From: Prorocentrum cordatum
Lineage: Eukaryota > Sar > Dinophyceae > Prorocentrales > Prorocentraceae
Length of the DNA stretch: 64,000 nt
Assembly: GCA_963575745.1 (NCBI GenBank)
Contig: CAUYUJ010018052.1
Span: 12,501-76,500, forward strand
Direction of reading: 5' to 3'
This document shows, in pieces, positions 1-11,190 of this stretch. Position 1 is the stretch's first letter. The number at the start of each line of letters is the position of its first letter. Both the position numbers and the translations under genes were made by a program. The notes under the pieces were generated by a model. The model saw only the letters and a program-made list of their open reading frames with translations, made no database searches and was not told the DNA's origin.

Positions 1-60
1 GACCACGAGCCGGCTCCAGGGCGAGGGCCCAGACCTTCGGGCACCCCGCCGCATTGCCCC

Positions 61-715
61 GGCAAAGGATGAGGGGAAGGAGGGGGGGAAGGAGGAGGAG
101 GAGGAGGAGGAGGAGGAGGAGGAGGAGGAGGAGGAGGATGAGGAGAAAGGAGGTCAGGAGGAGAGGAGGTTGAGAGGAGTAGGAGGACGAGGAGGAGGAG
201 GAGGAGGATGAGGAGGCAGGGGAGTGAGGAGCGGGGGAGGAGGAGGAGCAGGAGGGAGGAGGAAGGAGCAGGAGGGGGGAGCGGAGGAGCAGGAGGCGGA
301 GGGGCAGGAGGAGAGGAGGAGGTGGTGGAGGAGGAGAGGAGGGGAGGAGGATATGAGGAGGTGGAGCAGGAGGAGGAGGAGGAGAGGAGGGGAAGGGGAG
401 GAGGTGGAGGTGGGGAGGAGCAGGCGTAGGAGGAGGAGGAAGAGTGGAGGGAGGAGGAGGCGGACGAAAAGGAGGAGGAGGAGAGAGAGGATGGGAGGAG
501 GAGGAGGCGCAGACGAGGAGGTGATGGGGATGGAGTGGAGGAGGAAGGAGGAGGAGCCAGGAGGAGGAGGGGGAGGACGGAGGAGGAGGAGGAGGATGCG
601 GAGGAGGAGGAGGAGGAGGTGGTGGAGGAGGAGCAGGAGGAGGTGAGGAAGTGGATGATGATGAGGAGGAGGAGGAGGAGGAGGAGGAGAAGGAGGAGGA
701 GGAGGAGGAGGATAC
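61..715. repeat. Long GGA/GAG purine tract
   Basis: About 650 bp of nearly pure purine on the plus strand, built from GGA triplets with scattered interruptions. Every reading frame stays open only because the triplet avoids stops, so the Glu/Gly/Arg-rich or Pro/Leu/Ser-rich ORFs here are not evidence for a gene. It is the first of more than a dozen GGA/CCT tracts in the window. Confidence 0.95.
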
Positions 716-1122
716 CGCTGCGCTGCTCTCCCACGGCGTGCCGCAGTAAGCACTTCACATCGCTGGCATACAGGCCAACGCCGCGCCGACGGTCCAGGGC
801 CTTGCCCCTGCGGCGCGAACGGCACGCGAAATAGAGCACGCGAGGAGACCGTGCTCCGCGCGCCCTGTTCGGGGCAGGGGGCGCCGGAGGCCGTGCTCCG
901 CCGCCCAACCTACCCACCACCCACTCCACGGGTAGCCGCTGGCGACGAGGAGCAATTTTCCCTCCCCTTGGCCCCCCGCGGGCAAACAGGGCTGCTACCC
1001 GCCTGTTTTCCTGGGAAGGAGTCCCAGTGGCACAGGTGCCAAGTGGAGGAGCGGTGGACTCAGGGGGCGGAGTCTCCTCGGCGGCGGCGCCCGCGGCGGG
1101 GGGCAGCGGAGGGCCGAGGTCC
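716..1122. other. Unassigned GC-rich stretch
   Basis: About 400 bp of mixed-composition, GC-rich sequence between the GGA tract and the 3' end of the LINE. No domain, promoter or RNA gene is recognisable. It may include the 3' untranslated region of the LINE. Confidence 0.4.
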
Positions 1123-2409
1123 TCAGAGGAAGGACACGAGGGGGCCGAGGTCCACGTCGTGGGGCTCGGCGGGGACGGCCTCGGTGTAGTCGATGCTGTC
1201 GTGGCCGACCGCGACGGCAACGTCGGCAATGTTGTCGCTGTGGCCTTCGAGGACGGCAGGGTCGATGGTGTAGTCGTGGCCGATCGCGACGGCAGAATCG
1301 ATGAGGTCATTGTAGTCGCGGCCGTCAGGGACGGCTGGGTAGGAAGCTGCAGTCGTGGAGGCATCCAGTCCACGGTGTGCAGCTTGGTGGCCAGAGCGGG
1401 CAGCACCTGCCGTGGCTCTGGCGACATCAGGCACGTTACCTCCCAGGTCGAGACGGTCAAGAGCAGCACGCCGAGCAAGTGCGTGGGCAGAGTAGCTTCC
1501 GCAGCCACCACCTGGGGAGTGCTTCATCTCCAGGAACATGTAGTTGGACAAGCACAGTCGGCGAACTGTGGACCACATTGATCTCTCATTCATGTCCTCC
1601 GTCGCGCACGCGTTCTCGTCTCCTAGCCCAAACCTCTCCAGGACAGCGCCGTGCGAAAAGGTGCGCGGAAGGCGCGCGTGATGTTGAAGCCTTGCGCATA
1701 GGAAATACTGTTGGATCGCATCGTCGGCGTCGCAGCCAAAGACGCACCTTGGACGCTCTGGGTGGACGTGCATACGCGAGGAGGTGTGCCATCCTCCAGC
1801 CAGGGAGCGAACCGAAATCCATCGCCAAGATGGAGATACACGTATCAGGAGGGTCCGCAGACGCAGCCATCGAGAGCGCAGGCAGCGCGGCGTGACACAT
1901 TCGCCGTACCACTTCACGATGCGGTTGTGGATGGTCTGGTGGAACTCGTCGGGGAAGCGCAAGAGAGTAGCCTGACGAAGAAAGCTCCGTTGGGGATGTA
2001 GCCGTCGACCAGTCTGACGAGAGTGGTCAGCATCCCTGCGCGCGGTCGCCGCAGCCCTTGATATCGAAGCCCTGGAGCTGAAGGGGCAGCATCGGTGTAA
2101 TGCCTATGTTCAGGGCGGCATACCGCTGAACGATGGCCGTCGGCTCCTTCCAGAAGAAAGGCGACCAGTGCCCAGGCGAGAATGCAGGGAGAGGGCAGTG
2201 CTCCACAGCGACTGCGTCCATCAATTCCAGATGCCGTTGCCATCCCTCGATCATGAAGTTAGCCATGCGCCACATCGTGGCAACGTTGTACGGCTTCAAC
2301 GAGGTCGGCGACGGGGAGGTCATCCACGGCGCCATCGCGAAGATGTCCTGGAGCCTGAAAATGCTCGGGGGCATGCGGAGAATGCGATGTAGCCCATGAA
2401 TATCCCGTC
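1123..2409 (-). pseudogene. LINE C-terminal tail with CCHC-like knuckle
   Basis: Remnants of the region after the RT thumb are spread over two frames: 2563-2027, and 1962-1123. The second contains CVFGCDADDAIQQYFLCARL (about 1735-1676), matching the C-x-C-x-H-x-C type zinc knuckle at the end of many LINE ORF2 proteins, although the usual His reads Gln-Tyr here. Further on, the minus frame has a 40-residue imperfect repeat of the type VAVGHD...ID. The end of the element is not sharply defined, and 1123 is only where the open frame stops. Confidence 0.55.
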
Positions 2410-3461
2410 TCAGCACTGCGGTGGGAAGCAAAAAAACTGCGTGAGGTAGCTCAAGGCCGTGATGCAGGAAGACTGATACAGGCGCGTCAGCGCGTCCGTC
2501 GGTGCTCCAGTCAAAGGTAATGCGAAAAGACGATCCCACCACTTCGGCGCCGCCTTCATCCACTGCATGTCATTGGTGGCCCCTGGTCCAAGGTGCGCAC
2601 CAATGTACACGCCGACATCAGCAATGTGGAAGCTCTGCCATTCGGAAGTTTCCCGTTGAAGGAAGAGACGTAGTTCTGTGCGAACCCGTTCATCTAATTC
2701 GGCCCACAGCGGAATGATGGCACACTTTGCGGCATTGATGGAGAGGTGGCCGTACACGTCCGCAAAATGCAAAATCTGGTGAAAAGAGGGCAGCAGACGT
2801 AGGTGATTCAAGTGGACGCCCAGATCAGCAGCACAGGCGGCCGCGGTGCCATGCTGCTCGGTCGGGGGGACCTCAGCGACGCACGGATAATGACATCCAT
2901 GGCAATGGCCCAAACGGTTCCCGAAAGCGGGCAGCCCTGTGCTACTCCAGAACGCATGCTACAAACGAAGAGATAGTCGCCCTCGAGCGTGACCATGGCC
3001 TTCCCTCCGTCACATAGGGCGCGAGCGCCGTTGATAAAGCCTTCCTCGCACCGAAAGTTGCCCAAGGCAGCAAAGAGCCGCTGGCGGCCCAGCGACGGAA
3101 AAGCCGCCGCGATGTCGAACAGAACCTGAACGGGGCAATCGGAGCTGGCCGTGGGAGACCACCCCGCCATGCGTCCCAACGCGTCCATAATGATTATGTT
3201 GTTGCAGAAATTGCGCCCCCGGATAAACCCCTGCTGGATCACGTGCGCATGCTGATCCACAGTGCATTTCATCTGCTCGTTGAGGGCGGCGGCGAAGATC
3301 TTGGAGTCGGTATTCTTCCTGGAGATCGGACGAAGAGCACCGGCCGTCCTCGCGCAGGTAGCGCTGCCCATTTCCTCGGAGCCCTTCGAGATGAAGGAGA
3401 ACAGAAAGTCATTGAGTGAGCAGGGCACCGTGCCAGTCTCCACTGCTTGCCACGCGATGTC
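2410..3461 (-). pseudogene. LINE reverse transcriptase domain
   Basis: Continuing in the endonuclease frame, this shows the N-terminal motifs VETGTVPCSLNDFLFSFISKG and RPISRKNTDSKI (the first quoted only as a position guide, about 3443-3385). QQGFIRGRNFCNNI comes next, then motif A LFDIAAAFPSL with its Asp, and motif B SGVAQGCPLSG. Near 2880 the frame shifts. The motif C region, normally F/Y-A-D-D, is found in the frame of 2913-2410 as CAADLG, so the first catalytic Asp is Ala. The following KCAII and W..A..KWWDRL segments fit the thumb. The domain is therefore clearly recognisable and clearly inactive. Confidence 0.85.
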
Positions 3462-5288
3462 TTAAAGCGCGTCAAATGCGCCCGGCGTAGAGGACCAGGC
3501 TCGGTGCGGACGGCGGTCCGGTCCTGGGGCAGAGGCGCGAGCGCGCCGAGCCACCCGCTCGAGGGTCGCAGCGGTAGGTCGCGCAAGGGCAGGCGGATCA
3601 AAGGGCGGCGGGGCACGTCGTCGGACAGAGCGACGCACACAGACCTCATCGACGGGTTTGGCGGCGAAGATCGGGAGCCAAAACTTCTGCAGCTCGTCCA
3701 GCATGCCCTGCGGTGTCTCGACGATGGTGTCAGAGCCAGGAAGACGAATGCCAACTGGCGTGAGGATCCTCGCAAATGGGGCCCACGCTCTGGCACGACG
3801 CTGGGGGATTCTGGCTTGCTTCTGTTGGTGCTCAGCTTCTGGGGGTCGATGGGCGAGAGCAGCGCGCCGGGCGGCAGTTCGCGCTCGCTCCTTCATCTTG
3901 GCTAGGTGCCGGCGGTGCGCGAGGCGAGACATCTCGGCCAACTCGCCCTCTGAGCACAGGGGGGCGGCACCATCTGCAATATCCAAGAATCGAGCTCCAA
4001 GCGCGTTGAACGAGATCAGGGCACCCGCGAGCTCAAAGTCCCGACGCCGCGCAGCACGGGAAATCGTTCGCATAGCCAACAGCTTGACCTCGTCAGAAAA
4101 CTGGAAACGTCGTCCCCCAGGAAGCTCGAGCAAATGATTACGAGTGAGCCTGGCTGCCTGCGCCATGTTTGTCTTCGCGACGCGCCGCAGTATCGATGGT
4201 GTCACCTCTTCGATCCGAGAGCAGGACATGAGGTGCTCAAAGAACTGCTGGTAGAGCGGTGTCTGGAACACGAAGTCAGGTATCGGCTGAATCTCGGTGG
4301 CTTTGGGCTTGGCCAGGGCGATGGTAAAACCCAGGATAGCACGGTCGCTGAGTCGTCGGTCACTGAGCGAGGTCGGTTCCGATAATAGACCAAGCTTCAA
4401 AGAAAGGTTGGGAAACGCATGTAGCGGCAGGCTCGCGAAGACTCTGTCGATGCGCGTTTGTCGCAAGGTATGAGGATCAAAACGCGCGGGCTCTCCAGTC
4501 GAAATTTCAGTGAGCAAACCAAAGAGCCGTCGCCAGAACGATTGCTGAAATGAATCTCCTCGAACCGTAGGCAGTTGAATGGGAGCAGGTGTCAAAAAGG
4601 AAGAAGCTATCTCATCTTGTATATTGAAGTCGCCCATCGCCGTAAAGAGCCTCGTTCTTGGTGAGGCCGGCGCCCAAGCGGCGTAGCGCCTCCACTGATT
4701 GGCCATGTTCGCACGCTGGGCGCTGGAGAGGTCAGCGCTGTGGACGTGCATGACAACCGCGATGCATTTCGGCCCATAGAAGAACTCAGCCATTTGGACG
4801 CGGCCGATCGCCAAAGCAGAATGGACGACGGTCAGGGTGGCGCCCGCAGCATGGTCGCGATCGCCAGGAGGCATCGGTGCCCACGTTGAGGAGACAGCAG
4901 GGGATCGCCGCGCTGGGACACTTTCAGACACTTCTGGTATTCTGAAGCGCGAAGAGGATGATGAGCTGGAGGAGGAAGAGGAACCCAGCGGTGAAGAGGG
5001 AGAGCTGGGACATGACGCCTCTGCTGAGGAAGCGCTCGAGGAAGAGCTGGTCACACTCGAAAAGTCAGTCGAAGAGGACGCCGTTGCATCCTCCGCAGGA
5101 TCTGTGACTAAGACTGGCTGGCCGCGCGCGTCAGCCCTCGGGGTCAGCATGGCAATTCCGCGTGTACTTGCACCCCCGCCACCACTGTAGAGGACGTGGT
5201 ACTGGCACGGCAGGGCACCAATTACTCGGCGAAGCCGCGGACCAGACCCAGGTACTTCCTGACGTAGAACGATATATTTCATGCGCAT
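3462..5288 (-). pseudogene. LINE AP-like endonuclease domain
   Basis: A 608-codon open stretch. It begins in the middle of the endonuclease with VLRQEVPGS, which carries the catalytic-type Glu. MGDFNIQD follows at about residues 212-219 and is the Asp/Asn signature of LINE endonucleases, then RIDRVFA. The last signature, normally Ser-Asp-His, reads SDRAIL, so the catalytic His is Arg. The ORF then runs into an Ala/Arg-rich linker with a PGPD motif, as at the N-terminal edge of LINE reverse transcriptases. It ends at TAA (3462-3464), after which the reverse transcriptase continues in the same frame. The domain would nick target DNA for target-primed reverse transcription; the lost His and the flanking stops say it is dead. 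Confidence 0.85.
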
Positions 5289-5937
5289 CTATGGTATCAG
5301 AAATTCGATCTTCTGTTTGCGCTTCCGAGTGTCGATCGTGAGGAGGCCCCTAGCATTCCACGAGATGAGTTTGAACTGAGACGGCGCGGAGCCACTACCC
5401 GTGATGTTGCCCCCGCGACACTCCTCTGTCCTCGGCGAAGATGTTGGCGAAGGCCCGCTCGATGGGAACTGCGTCGATGCGAAGTTTCGTGTCCTGAGCG
5501 CAATTCCAGACAATCTTGGCGTCGGCGTCGGCAGCTGCCCTGGTATCGAGGCGCACCAGAAGAACGCCAGCAGCAGATCTACGACCTTTTTGCTTGAAAA
5601 GGCGGAAATCCACGTCACCCCTGGACTCCTTGAGCAGCTGGTGGAGGCGTCTGGTCTGGATATCTCTCCTGATTTGTCGTGGACTCCGATCTGTAGAAAC
5701 ATACAAGGGGATTGTCTGCCCCGCCACTAATGTAGAGGAGAATTGGCGCCAGTTGCCACCCGATAGCTTGAGGGCCCGAGCGAGAGCCGCCGCTCTCGGA
5801 GAAACAGCAGAGCCCCCCAGTAGACGGAGAGTACACCGTTTCGCTGGAGCGTCCCCATGAAGCGCGGCGCATGCGAGGTCGACGCCAGCGCCCCTGAACC
5901 AACCCACGAGAGAAGGTTGGACCAACTGTGGTGCCAC
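5289..5937 (-). pseudogene. LINE ORF1 C-terminal region and start of endonuclease
   Basis: Two overlapping frames carry the signal. The frame opening at 5937 contains a conserved-looking segment with DRSPRQIRRDIQTRRL, of the kind found in the RNA-binding part of dinoflagellate LINE ORF1 products. The frame of 5702-5289 then carries KLISWNARGLL, the classic opening strand of an apurinic-type endonuclease, with its Asn in place. That frame ends at a TAG (5289-5291) directly in phase with the main endonuclease ORF, so the stop looks like a point mutation inside a once continuous reading frame. The change of frame between the two pieces means the copy is broken. The RNA-binding assignment is inference from position and motif. 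Confidence 0.6.
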
Positions 5938-6243
5938 AAGGTCGGGGGCGCCGATGGAGAAAACCGCTGGGTCAGGCGATGAGGGGGGTCTCTATAGATT
6001 GAACTGCGTACTGAACAAAAAAACCACAAACGAACTGATTATCCTGAATGCTGAAATCCCTGTTTCATCGGCAAACAACGCGACATGAAGAAACATGCCC
6101 ACCCTTCTCGAACAACGACAAACAAACTCGCATTTCGATGTGAACTACTCGACTCAAACGACGAACAACACATACAACAACTAACAGTTCGGGATGAACA
6201 AAAGACTGGAGAAAATTCGCCGGCCCAACGGGCCAGAGGCGTG
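5938..6243. other. AT-richer unassigned stretch
   Basis: About 300 bp, noticeably less GC-rich than its surroundings, with no recognisable ORF. It separates the LINE from the minisatellite block that follows. Confidence 0.4.
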
Positions 6244-7019
6244 CTAAGATCTCCGGTAACTGGTTAACAATTCTCTAGTTCGCGCGCGCGGGGCGGCCCC
6301 TGGGGGTCCCCGGACGAAAAGTACCCCGACCAGGTCCCGGCCGGTCCCCGGCCGGGTCCCGGCCGGGTCCCGGCCGGGTCCCCCCGAGCGCCCCATGAGC
6401 GCACCAACAGGGCTCCGAAAACGTCCCCGAGGACCCAAACAAAACCAAGAGGCCCCCAAGAGGCCCCCAAGATGGTACACGAGGGGTCCGACATGCCACA
6501 AGATCGCTCCAAGACGCCCAAGATGGCCCCCAGACGCCCCAAGAGGCCTCCAAGAGCACTCCCAAGAGGGCCTCCGGAGGCAAAAGTCATTGATTTTCCT
6601 TAGGTTTTTGAGAGATTTTGGAGCTTCCACCTTTTCGGCTTCCCGACGCCCCAAGACGGCCCAAGAGGCCCCCAAGATCGCCCCAAGAGGGCCCAAGAGG
6701 CCCCCAAGAGGGCCCCAAGATGGCCCAAGAGGGCTCGAAGACGGCCCAAGAAGCCTCCAAGACGGCCCAAGAGGGCCCCAAGAACGCCCCAAGAGAGGGA
6801 ACACGAAACAACATTTCCAGCGCCCCAGACGAGGCCCCCCGAGGCCCCAGGGACCCTCAGGAGGCCCCCAAGAGTCCCCCAAGCGGCCCCAGGAGGCCCC
6901 CCAAATGCCCCCCCGAGCGCCCCAGGAACCCCCAAAGCGCCGCATTGACACCAGGCCCTCGGGCAAACGGCAGACATGAGACTGTATGGGCCGGCGGAAT
7001 GAGCGAAACGATTAAATAA
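6244..7019. repeat. Degenerate CCCAAGAGG minisatellite
   Basis: About 780 bp made of imperfect copies of a 9-12 bp motif close to CCCCAAGAGGCC. It yields long spurious ORFs rich in Pro/Lys/Arg, or Gly/Trp/Leu on the other strand. The same motif, often in the opposite orientation (CCTCTTGGGGCC), recurs at 15.2-15.56, 33.67-33.78 and 56.8-60.9 kb. Confidence 0.9.
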
Positions 7020-7089
7020 TAACACTTCTACGCTAACATGCGAACTTTGGATGAATCAATTCCTGAACGAACCCGTGAAACCATTCCAC

Positions 7090-7490
7090 AATTTCTGAAA
7101 CTGATCGGGGCCGATGGGGCCCCGCGCGCATTCCTTTCGAAATGCTTGTGCTTTACCTCTTGGATTCGATTCGGTCTCCGAGCCGGATCGCCAGACGAAA
7201 CAAAATGCAAAAATCCCAAATCCAGAGAACAGGTTAAAAAACCATGTGTTTTCCAATTGGATAGGGGCCGATGGGGCCCCACGCGCATTCGTTCCAAAAT
7301 GTTGGTATTTTACCTCTTGGATTGAATGTTGTTTCTGAGCCGGGATCGCAAGACGAAACAAATAAGATGTACGAAAATCCCCAATCCAGAGGACCGGTCA
7401 AAAAGCCATTGGTATTCCAATAGGAATCGGGGCCGATGGGGCCCCACGCGCATTCCTTCCAAAATGTTGGTGCTTCACCTCAGGTCAAGT
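7090..7490. repeat. Three tandem copies of a ~160-bp unit
   Basis: The landmark GGGGCCGATGGGGCCCC starts at 7107, 7264 and 7429, so the periods are 157 and 165 bp. Each unit continues with a CGCGCATTC stretch, a TTACCTCTTGG stretch and a CAGACGAAACAAA or CAAGACGAAACAAA stretch. From 7490 to 7600 a short GACGAACGACGG duplication follows. No coding signal. Confidence 0.9.
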
Positions 7491-7600
7491 GGTCGCCGCG
7501 ACGAACGACGGCATGAATCTGGATGACTTACCCACTTGCGCCGCGCGGTGGACGAACGACGGAGCGAACCTGGCACCACTTACCTACTTGTAGCCGGTTA

Positions 7601-8528
7601 AACCCCTCTCGTGTCAGGCGCCCCGTCGAAGACGGCCTCAGAGATGATGTCGGGGACGGCTGTCTGCGACTCAGCAAGGGCAAGCGCGCTGGATCGCGGC
7701 GATGGCCTCCTTGTTCCCTGCCTGGACAGTCTCTGGAGCTTGAATACGGTGTTTGAGTTGTGCAATCTCGCTCTTGGTGGCATCGACCCTCGTCGAAACT
7801 GCGGCTTGTTCTGCATGAGTAGCTTGTGCCACAGTGAGAGCCGTCGAGTGCTTGAATTCAGCCGTGGTGGCGTCCACATGTGCAATGAGCTGCTGGTAGA
7901 GGGACTGATGGATCGCCTCGACCGACCCAGGGGCGGGGGACACCGCTCGAGCATCCACTGCTGCAGCTGCTGTGGGAGTGGAAGCAACTGGGGTGGCCGC
8001 TCCTGCATGCCATGGGTCAGCACGATGTAGTGGGTCTTCTGGCTGGGTAGAGAAAGAGTCCATATCTCGAGCAAAAAGCTGCCAGCTGCGAGTCCGAGAA
8101 CGAAGGGAAGGGCGACGTTGCTCCTCCAGGTCGGGAGGGAGGCCCGCCAGCTGGTCCACTGGGTAGAGACGGAAGTCGATCATCGAGTCGCTGCTCACGT
8201 CGACGCTCTCGATCACCCCGACGTTCAGGATGGTCGCGGTCACGCCGATGCCGTTCTCGGTCCCTGTCGTAGTCCTGAGGTGGACGGCGTTCTCTCCTCG
8301 ATCCCCCACTCCGTGAAGCTCTGGATTTGTCGATGTCCGAGTCTGTGCCTGACATGCAGTGGAGCCGTCCGCTGCCTGAAACTGCTCCAGGACACACGCG
8401 AATATGAAGATGCAGCTAAGCGCGGCAGATATGGAGGGGTGCCAGCTCACCCGTGGTTGTGGCTGGAAAGAAGCATGGTCTAGCCGCGGATTAGCGGTGT
8501 CCACTCCCCCCTTGCGCAAAGGGGACAT
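7601..8528 (-). pseudogene. Probable LINE ORF1 N-terminal region behind a spliced leader
   Basis: The minus strand is open from an ATG at 8528-8526 that touches the spliced-leader copy. The more protein-like reading starts at a second ATG near 8355 (MSGTDSDIDKSRA) in another frame and gives an Arg/Asp/Glu-rich segment. It then appears to shift into the 8528 frame with QPEDPLHRADPWHAG and a coiled-coil-like tail with regular hydrophobic spacing, ending near 7671. An Arg-rich start followed by a DPW motif and coiled coil is what I would expect of ORF1 of a dinoflagellate LINE. That identity is inference; a host mRNA copy is the alternative. The frameshift argues that it is not functional. Confidence 0.4.
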
Positions 8529-8550
8529 CTTGAGCCAAAATGGCTACGGA
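8529..8550 (-). other. Complete 22-nt dinoflagellate spliced-leader sequence (genomic relic)
   Basis: On the minus strand this reads TCCGTAGCC...TTTTGGCTCAAG and matches all 22 positions of the dinoflagellate spliced-leader consensus (D = T). The leader is normally added to mRNA by trans-splicing, and its own gene has a GT splice donor after the final AG. Here it is followed directly by ATG TCC, with no donor, so this is the 5' end of a reverse-transcribed mRNA rather than a leader gene. It fixes both the lineage and the 5' end of the retrocopy. Confidence 0.93.
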
Positions 8551-8806
8551 CAGGTGCCAGGTGGAGGAGGAGGAGGAACAGGAGGAGGAGGAGGAGGAGG
8601 AGGAGGAGGTGGAGGAGGAGGTGGAGGAGGAGGAAGAGGAGGTGGAGGAGGAGAAGGAGGGCGAGGCCGAGGTATTTAGAGGAGAACAAAGCAACGACGT
8701 GCACGTGAAAACGCGAAGGTCCGCGCAGGTTTCTCGGACCACTGAGCCTCAAGCCTCCTGGGGACTGGTGGGCCCTCTGGACCATCCTGAAATATGTTCC
8801 TCCTCT

Positions 8807-8869
<63 letters not shown>

Positions 8870-8990
8870 TCCTGCTCCTGCTCCTCCTCCTCCTCCTCCT
8901 CCTCCTCCTCCTCCTTCTCCTCCTGCTCCTCCTGCTCATCCCGCCCCTCCTCCTGCTCCTCCTCCTCCTCCTGCTCCTCCTCCTCCTTTT
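8551..8990. repeat. GGA tract, spacer, then CTCCTG/CTC tract
   Basis: GGA repeats cover about 8562-8670. A spacer of about 120 bp follows, with a GCGCGGACC-like motif in inverse orientation. A CTCCTG hexamer array then covers about 8796-8880 and grades into CTC triplets to about 8990. The two purine-rich tracts are inverted relative to each other. Confidence 0.9.
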
Positions 8991-9000
8991 CCCTCCCTCC

Positions 9001-9360
9001 CCGGCGCGCAGAGCGCGCCAAGGGGCGGGCGGAGCGCGCCGGGGGCGCGCTCCAGAGGCGCCGCCGCCAAGGGGGGCCCCAGCGCCGACCCGAAGAATCC
9101 GCGTGGGCCTTCGCGTTTTCATGCCTGCTCTCCACATGGTGTCACATGGGCTCGTCCTGTACGAGTCCTGGCACATCATAAAAGTGATTGCTCCTCCCGG
9201 CCTCCTCCCGTCCTGCTCCCCTCCTCCTGTCGTCCTCCTCCCGTCCTCCTCTCGTCCTCCTCCTGTCCTCCTACCTATTTGGAGTCAAGGCTGGCTGATC
9301 TGTCACAAAGTATGATACGGGAAAAAGTCCCAATCGTATTTGTTTTAAGATTCCAACTGC
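9001..9360. repeat. GC-rich module related to 20036-20150, plus CCTCCTGTC repeats
   Basis: 9001-9135 holds GGCGCGC-type palindromic runs, then CAGCGCCGACCC, a CGCG-rich stretch and CGCGTTTTCATG. A related arrangement with the same order occurs at 20036-20150, also next to a GGA tract, so the two look like diverged copies of one dispersed repeat. 9195-9275 is a short CTCCTCC(C/T)GTC repeat. Confidence 0.6.
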
Positions 9361-9466
9361 TCCCTCATAGGGCTATAGGGCTATCGGGCTATGGGGCTAT
9401 CGGGCTAATAGGACTATAGGACCTATAGGGCCATAGGGCTATAGGGCTATGGGGCTATAGGGCCAT
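9361..9466. repeat. GGGCTATA minisatellite, left block
   Basis: Tandem 8-9 bp units close to GGGCTATA(G). A second block of the same motif lies at about 10872-11010. The two blocks bracket a 1.4-kb composite region whose inner flanks carry CCTGGAAGAC (9470s) and its reverse complement (10860s). Confidence 0.9.
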
Positions 9467-9599
9467 ATGCCCTGGAAGACAAGGGCGTCGTGTCTATTCG
9501 GGCGCGCGGTTCCCTGATACTCTTCGCTCATTCACGAGGCGCGCGCGTGTCTATTTTGATGTGTCGCGTATACTGTGAATTACAATGCTTCGCGGCTGT

Positions 9600-10860
9600 G
9601 TTTTTAGTGTGTTTTTTATTTAATATACATGATTAGACACGTTTAGACACGTTCCGACATCTTTTTAGACATGATTCGACATGTTTAAACACGTCGTATC
9701 GGACAAATAGACACGAGTGCATTTTAGACACGGATAGCCACGTTTAGACATGTTTAGACATGTTTAGGCGCGTTCGAGTTAGACACGGATAGACACCGAC
9801 AACGCAACGACTCGTTTAGACACGAATCAAACACGCAAATAACCATGTAAGGACTGGCAACATCATACACGGACATGCGCGCATGAAGGTCGGGCGGCGG
9901 TTGGCCCAGCAGGGGACGTCGATGGCAGAGCAATGCCACGAAACAAGCTCGGGCATGGCATATCTGTTGGGATTGCTGGCGTCTAAATGGGGGTCGGGGT
10001 AGCTGGGGTGATGAAGTTACGGAGTAGGTGGGGAGCGGGACGACGGGCAGATGCATGTGAGAAGGAACATAAGGAGAAACTGAAGGAGGATGAGAAAAGG
10101 GAGCGGGAAAGGAAGAGTAAGAGACGCAGGAGGAGGATGATAATGACAAGGAGAAGGATGGCAAGGACCAGAGAGGGTGCGCAGGATTACCATCACCATC
10201 GTCATCCCATCGTCATCATCGGCATCATCGTCATCATCGTTGTCATCGTCATGATCATGACCCGCCCTCAGCGTCCCCGTGTTCATCCTCCGCCTGCCCC
10301 CCCCTCCTCCTCATGTTCCTGCCCATGTTGCTGCTGCAGATGTTGCTCCTCCTCCTCCTCCTCCTCCTCCTCCTCCTGAGGATATTCCTCCTCCCCATCC
10401 TCCTGTGACTCCTCGTCCTCCTCCTCCTCCTCCTCCCCCTCGTCATCCTCGTCCTCCTCCTTTTCCTTGTCCTCCCCTCTATCATCTTTCACTGGCCAGC
10501 CAACATGCTACAATCTGCGATATCAGGGGCACTAGCCACATGCCCATGCCAAGCTGATGGCACATTTGCGCGCGATTCCACAGCATGGCGTGTTGTGTAG
10601 TGTACACACGTTTAGACACGAAATATACATGCGAACATAGACATGTTTAGACACGTTTAGACATGTTTAGACACGGCAGAATAGACACGGCGTAAAAGTT
10701 TAGACAATGTTTAAAAATAATCACGTTTAGACACTCGAGCACGCCGTGAAAGCGAGAGCGCCGCGCGTCTACTCATGTCTACAACTGGTTGTTTTAGACA
10801 CTCGCGCACCGCGCTCGAACAAGAGCGCCGCGAGTCTATACGCGTCTAACGCAAAATAGG
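9600..10860. repeat. TTTAGACACG repeats flanking an unassigned core
   Basis: Copies of a 10-11 bp motif close to GTTTAGACACG are scattered at about 9630-9830 and again at 10600-10800, in the same orientation. Between them, 9840-10560 holds ordinary-looking sequence, a short ATC-rich stretch at 10190-10265 and a CTC tract at 10340-10475. No gene is recognisable in the core. The order of motif blocks is mirror-symmetric about the core. Confidence 0.75.
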
Positions 10861-11190
10861 CACGTCTTCCAGGGTGGGCTATGGGGCTATAGGGCTGTAG
10901 GGATATAAAGCTATTAGGGCTATCGGGATATAAAGCTATAGGGTTACAGGGCTATAGGGCTATACGGCTATAGGGCTATAGGGCTATAGGGTTACTGGGC
11001 TATTGGGCTATTGGGCACCCCCGGGCACCCGGGCACCCCCGGGTACCCGGGCACCCGGCCCGGCCACCGAAATCGGCCACGCACCTCACCGGCCACCTGG
11101 GCACCCGGGCACCGCCGGGCACCCGGGCACCCGGGCACCCGGGCCCGGCCACCGAAATCGGCGACGCACCTCACCTAACCCTTTAATCCG
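10861..11190. repeat. GGGCTATA right block and GGGCACCC repeats
   Basis: 10872-11010 repeats the GGGCTATA unit. 11011-11190 is built of GGGCACCC / CCGGGCACC units. It includes two copies of a segment with CCGGCCACCGAAATCGG and CACCTCACC, about 85 bp apart. Confidence 0.9.

Larger units (their letters stand above)
1123..5937 (-). mobile_element. Decayed non-LTR retrotransposon (LINE), ORF1 end to 3' tail
   Basis: Read on the minus strand, this is a LINE in the usual order. An ORF1-like RNA-binding segment (about 5937-5400) is followed by an apurinic-type endonuclease (about 5350-4300), a reverse transcriptase (about 3460-2420) and a C-terminal CCHC-like knuckle near 1700. In-frame stops at 5289-5291 and 3462-3464, a frameshift near 2880 and further shifts downstream show that it is inactive. 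The copy may once have continued upstream to the ORF1 N-terminal piece at 7601-8528, now separated by about 1.6 kb of satellite DNA. Target-site duplications were not identified. Confidence 0.85.

Noticed and set aside
4837-5190. Plus-strand acidic frame opposite the LINE endonuclease
   Set aside because: Shadow of the minus-strand endonuclease region; no independent support.
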